From Novakomyces olei (taxonomy: Eukaryota; Ascomycota; Novakomycetes; Novakomycetales; Novakomycetaceae), in contig JADEYG010000005.1 in assembly GCA_016906335.1 (NCBI GenBank), forward strand, positions 254,501 to 318,500: 64,000 nt of DNA. Reading direction: 5' to 3'. Below the pieces are notes generated by a model. It did no database searches. It was not told where the DNA came from and was given only the letters and a program-made list of their open reading frames with translations. Positions 61,843 to 64,000 of this stretch are shown piece by piece. Both the position numbers and the translations under genes were made by a program. The stretch's first letter is position 1; each line of letters begins with the position of its first letter.

Positions 61843-62974
61843 ACTCTCTAAACCATAAACCCGGGAGTGCCGTGTGCCAATCAATAGTTTGTGGTATGGC
61901 CTCTTGCCAAGTGACCGGTTTAGGCAGATGGCTTTAATCTCCAATTGGACTGTATTTTAAGCTTATTTTTGACGAGTGCTGACTGTTTGACATTTCGATA
62001 CACTTGATATCGCTCGTGGGTCCGACAATCTGGAAATGAGGGTGAGACCGGATTTATTTCTGACCGTTAATCATACCGACTGAGTTTATATTTGATCCTT
62101 TATCAGTTACGATCAGCACGATCTACACTATAAGCGGAAGGTGTTTATATTAATATATAGCAGCAAACATATTCGCAAATACTCCACTCGCAAATATTCT
62201 ACCAGCAAATACTCCGCTCACAATATTCTCCAAGCAAATATTCTACCAGCAAATATATCGAGTGTCACATATTTGAGCGTATGGCTCAAATATCTCGCCA
62301 GTAGTACTGGTATTTTAGTGTATTTGCAAAATATACATTTTTGTGTAATAAATGCAGTACAAACTCGCTCGGCGACTCTACTAGCGTGCAAACCCAACCT
62401 GCCTTGTTCAGGCAATGTGTGTGGAAGGAGTCTGCAAAACAGACCCTTTTCAGTGGCAGAGCACGTGTCTAGTCAAATTATCCATCCGCGCACGCAATTG
62501 CTTACTGCACTCGACCGAGCGCAAGTAACCATAACCCGTCGTGTGCAAGTAGAAACAGTGGCGATAAGTGTATGTGCAAACAGAAATAGGACCGGAGCAT
62601 TAATTCTTGCACTTGCGCTAGCACTTTTTAATAAAACGACGGCATTGAATCGTACATGACATATTGAGGTTAATTAATCGGAGACGAGTGCTTCGCTTCT
62701 ACCATACACTGTCGCGAATACAACGTTTAATACATTGTATTTTTATACATTTTAATTGTACTTCGATAAATTCCAATTAATTCAATTACTTTTACATTTA
62801 CTTCCCCCTTCTAATGAATGTATAAAACATCCATTATAAAACAGTCCTGCTACAATGCAATTTACATACAGATCCACTCGATCCTTATATAAACATCCAC
62901 CCTCGTGGCACGCAATAAATACAAGCTGCCCTCCTGCACAGGATAAGCTTGTAGCGCTATTCATATGCAAACTG
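61843..62974. other. 1.1-kb spacer and upstream region of velvet gene
   Basis: Contains a tandem repeat of GCAAATATTCTACCA-type units (about 62165-62260, six imperfect copies). An ORF at 62141-62659 runs through this repeat and is not convincing. The rest is probably the promoter or 5' UTR of the velvet gene. Confidence 0.5.
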
Positions 62975-63923
62975 ATGCCAAGACCGTTAGCGTATGAGCA
63001 CGTTTACGTTCGCCGGCAAGCAGGACGTGCTCAGCCAGAGCGTGCTGGGGTAATTTTATTTATTTTTTTATCTATTTTTATTTATTTTTGTTTATTTTAT
63101 ATTTGTATATTTGTATATTTTCCCGTGTCGGTGCTCTGCCCTGGCGTGTCTGAACATTTACATGTACTTTTTAACAGAGGCTAATCGCAGATTGGAACAT
63201 GAGCTCATAATCCGCCAGCAGCCTGATCGGGCGCGTGTTTGCACCATCAAAGAAAGAGGTATATACGGCTTTGCCTTGTGTTTGGGATTAGCTTGGCTGA
63301 CTTTGGCTAGAGCGCCGACCTGTGGATCCGCCGCCTATTGTCCAGATCAAAGTACATGATTCACACGATACCGCGTATGCTGAATTATTATTATAGAAAA
63401 TCCGGAAACCTAACAAGACTAGCAAACTGTTCCTTCATTCTCCCCGGCTGTTTATGTGCGCGACTCTTCAGGATGTTGGGCGGCCCGATATGGTAGAGCC
63501 TTATTACCAGACAATGGCGGGGAACATTGCGTCTTCTCTACATCGGCTCAAGGACGTGGACGATACAGGTAAACTTCAATCTAACTGCTACGTATCTGAC
63601 CCGTACAGAGGCCGGGTTTTTCATCTTTGGTGACCTCAGTATTAGAGTTGAGGGTCATTACCGTTTAAGGTTCTCTCTGTTTGAGATTATGGACACGGGT
63701 ATAGGGTACATCAAATCTGTTACGAGTGAACCGTTCATGGTCTACACTGTGCGCACGTTTCCGGGGATGGCTGAAAGCACTTACTTGTCGCGCATCTTTA
63801 GTGACCAGGGAGTGCGTCTGCGGATCCGAAAGGAAAGCCGGTTTCACCTGTATGTACCTTTTTCTTTTTTTTTTTAATTTGTTTTTAATTTGTTTTGTAT
63901 ACAGCCAAACTCGCGAGCGCTGA
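62975..63923 (+). CDS. Velvet-domain developmental regulator (VosA/VelB-like)
   Basis: Fungal DNA-binding regulators of spore formation, light response and secondary metabolism. Exons as I read them: 62975-63049 (uncertain), 63180-63258, 63311-63351, 63397-63568, 63609-63849 and 63905-63923, about 208 residues. The velvet domain starts [14 protein letters not shown], then [17 protein letters not shown]. It continues [55 protein letters not shown] and [35 protein letters not shown]. These are the conserved blocks of the family. The protein seems nearly all velvet domain, without the long linker of VeA or VelB. The final short exon ends in HLQTRER. The 5' exon and the start Met are the least sure parts: an in-frame Met at 62855 would add 40 residues. 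Introns are 40-130 nt. Confidence 0.85.
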
Positions 63924-64000
63924 TATTCGTGTATTTGGCCGTTTTCTAATCGTTCCTGAACCCATTTTGCGCTGAGTGTGTGTATCATTTATTTATTATT
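63924..64000. other. Right edge of window, 3' of velvet gene
   Basis: 77 bp after the velvet stop codon; AT rich and with no gene seen. Confidence 0.5.

Noticed and set aside
62141-62659. 172-residue ORF upstream of the velvet gene
   Set aside because: Its start is a tandem repeat (KYSTR-like), and the rest shows no domain and no codon bias; probably promoter or UTR.

Overview
The window is nuclear DNA of a fungus, most probably an ascomycete. Signs of this are GT-AG introns mostly 35-230 nt long with CTAAC-like branch sites, a three-domain tryptophan gene (glutaminase, InGPS and PRAI in one chain), an Nce102-type MARVEL protein, a Psg1-type Golgi protein, a velvet-domain regulator and a Hop1-type HORMA protein. 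The genes are compact and single-copy, and there is no sign of transposons, viral fossils, rRNA, tRNA or CRISPR. I cannot name the species. The mix of yeast-like compactness and a velvet gene would suit an early-branching or reduced-genome ascomycete, but that is inference.

Layout from left to right: exocyst Exo84 (+); helicase Drs1 (-) diverging from eIF5B (+); a DDT/WHIM-like chromatin protein (-); mitochondrial Lon protease (-); GPI-transamidase PIG-S/Gpi17 (-) diverging from the mRNA guanylyltransferase (+); a LAMTOR1/Ego1-like lysosomal anchor (-); a Psg1-like membrane protein (-); the trifunctional Trp enzyme (+); acyl-CoA dehydrogenase (-); an Ntr2-like splicing protein (-); Mtm1-type mitochondrial carrier (-); a roughly 2.2-kb gene-poor gap; Nce102-like MARVEL protein (+); Tom70 (+); a small putative mitochondrial protein (-); GAPDH (+); type II peroxiredoxin (-); a DUF1992/DNAJC28-type protein (+); an RraA/DlpA-like protein (+); Sas3/Mst2-type MYST acetyltransferase (-); an NmrA-like reductase (-); the nuclear-basket protein Mlp1/TPR (-); the i-AAA protease Yme1 (+); a Hop1-like HORMA plus PHD protein (+); and a velvet-domain regulator (+) at the right edge.

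Most genes are unrelated housekeeping functions, as is normal for fungi. Several share a theme: mitochondrial proteostasis and import (Lon, Yme1, Tom70, Mtm1, DUF1992), RNA and ribosome work (Drs1, eIF5B, capping enzyme, Ntr2) and chromatin or development (DDT protein, Mst2, Hop1, velvet). I rebuilt exons by hand from splice signals, reading frame and family conservation; in all but two genes the joined exons keep one frame. The exceptions are the 5' ends of the Ntr2-like and velvet genes, which remain uncertain.

The striking non-coding feature is the density of simple tandem repeats, several lying inside introns or in frame inside a coding region. One small gene (RraA-like, 45165-46164) has a 9-bp minisatellite just upstream, a GC-AG intron of 39 nt, an intron of 34 nt and a third intron that is almost wholly a tetranucleotide repeat. 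I found no candidate for a wholly new biological system; the best leads are these repeat and intron oddities, two strong DNA inverted repeats, telobox-like motifs and a few small proteins easily missed by automatic annotation.
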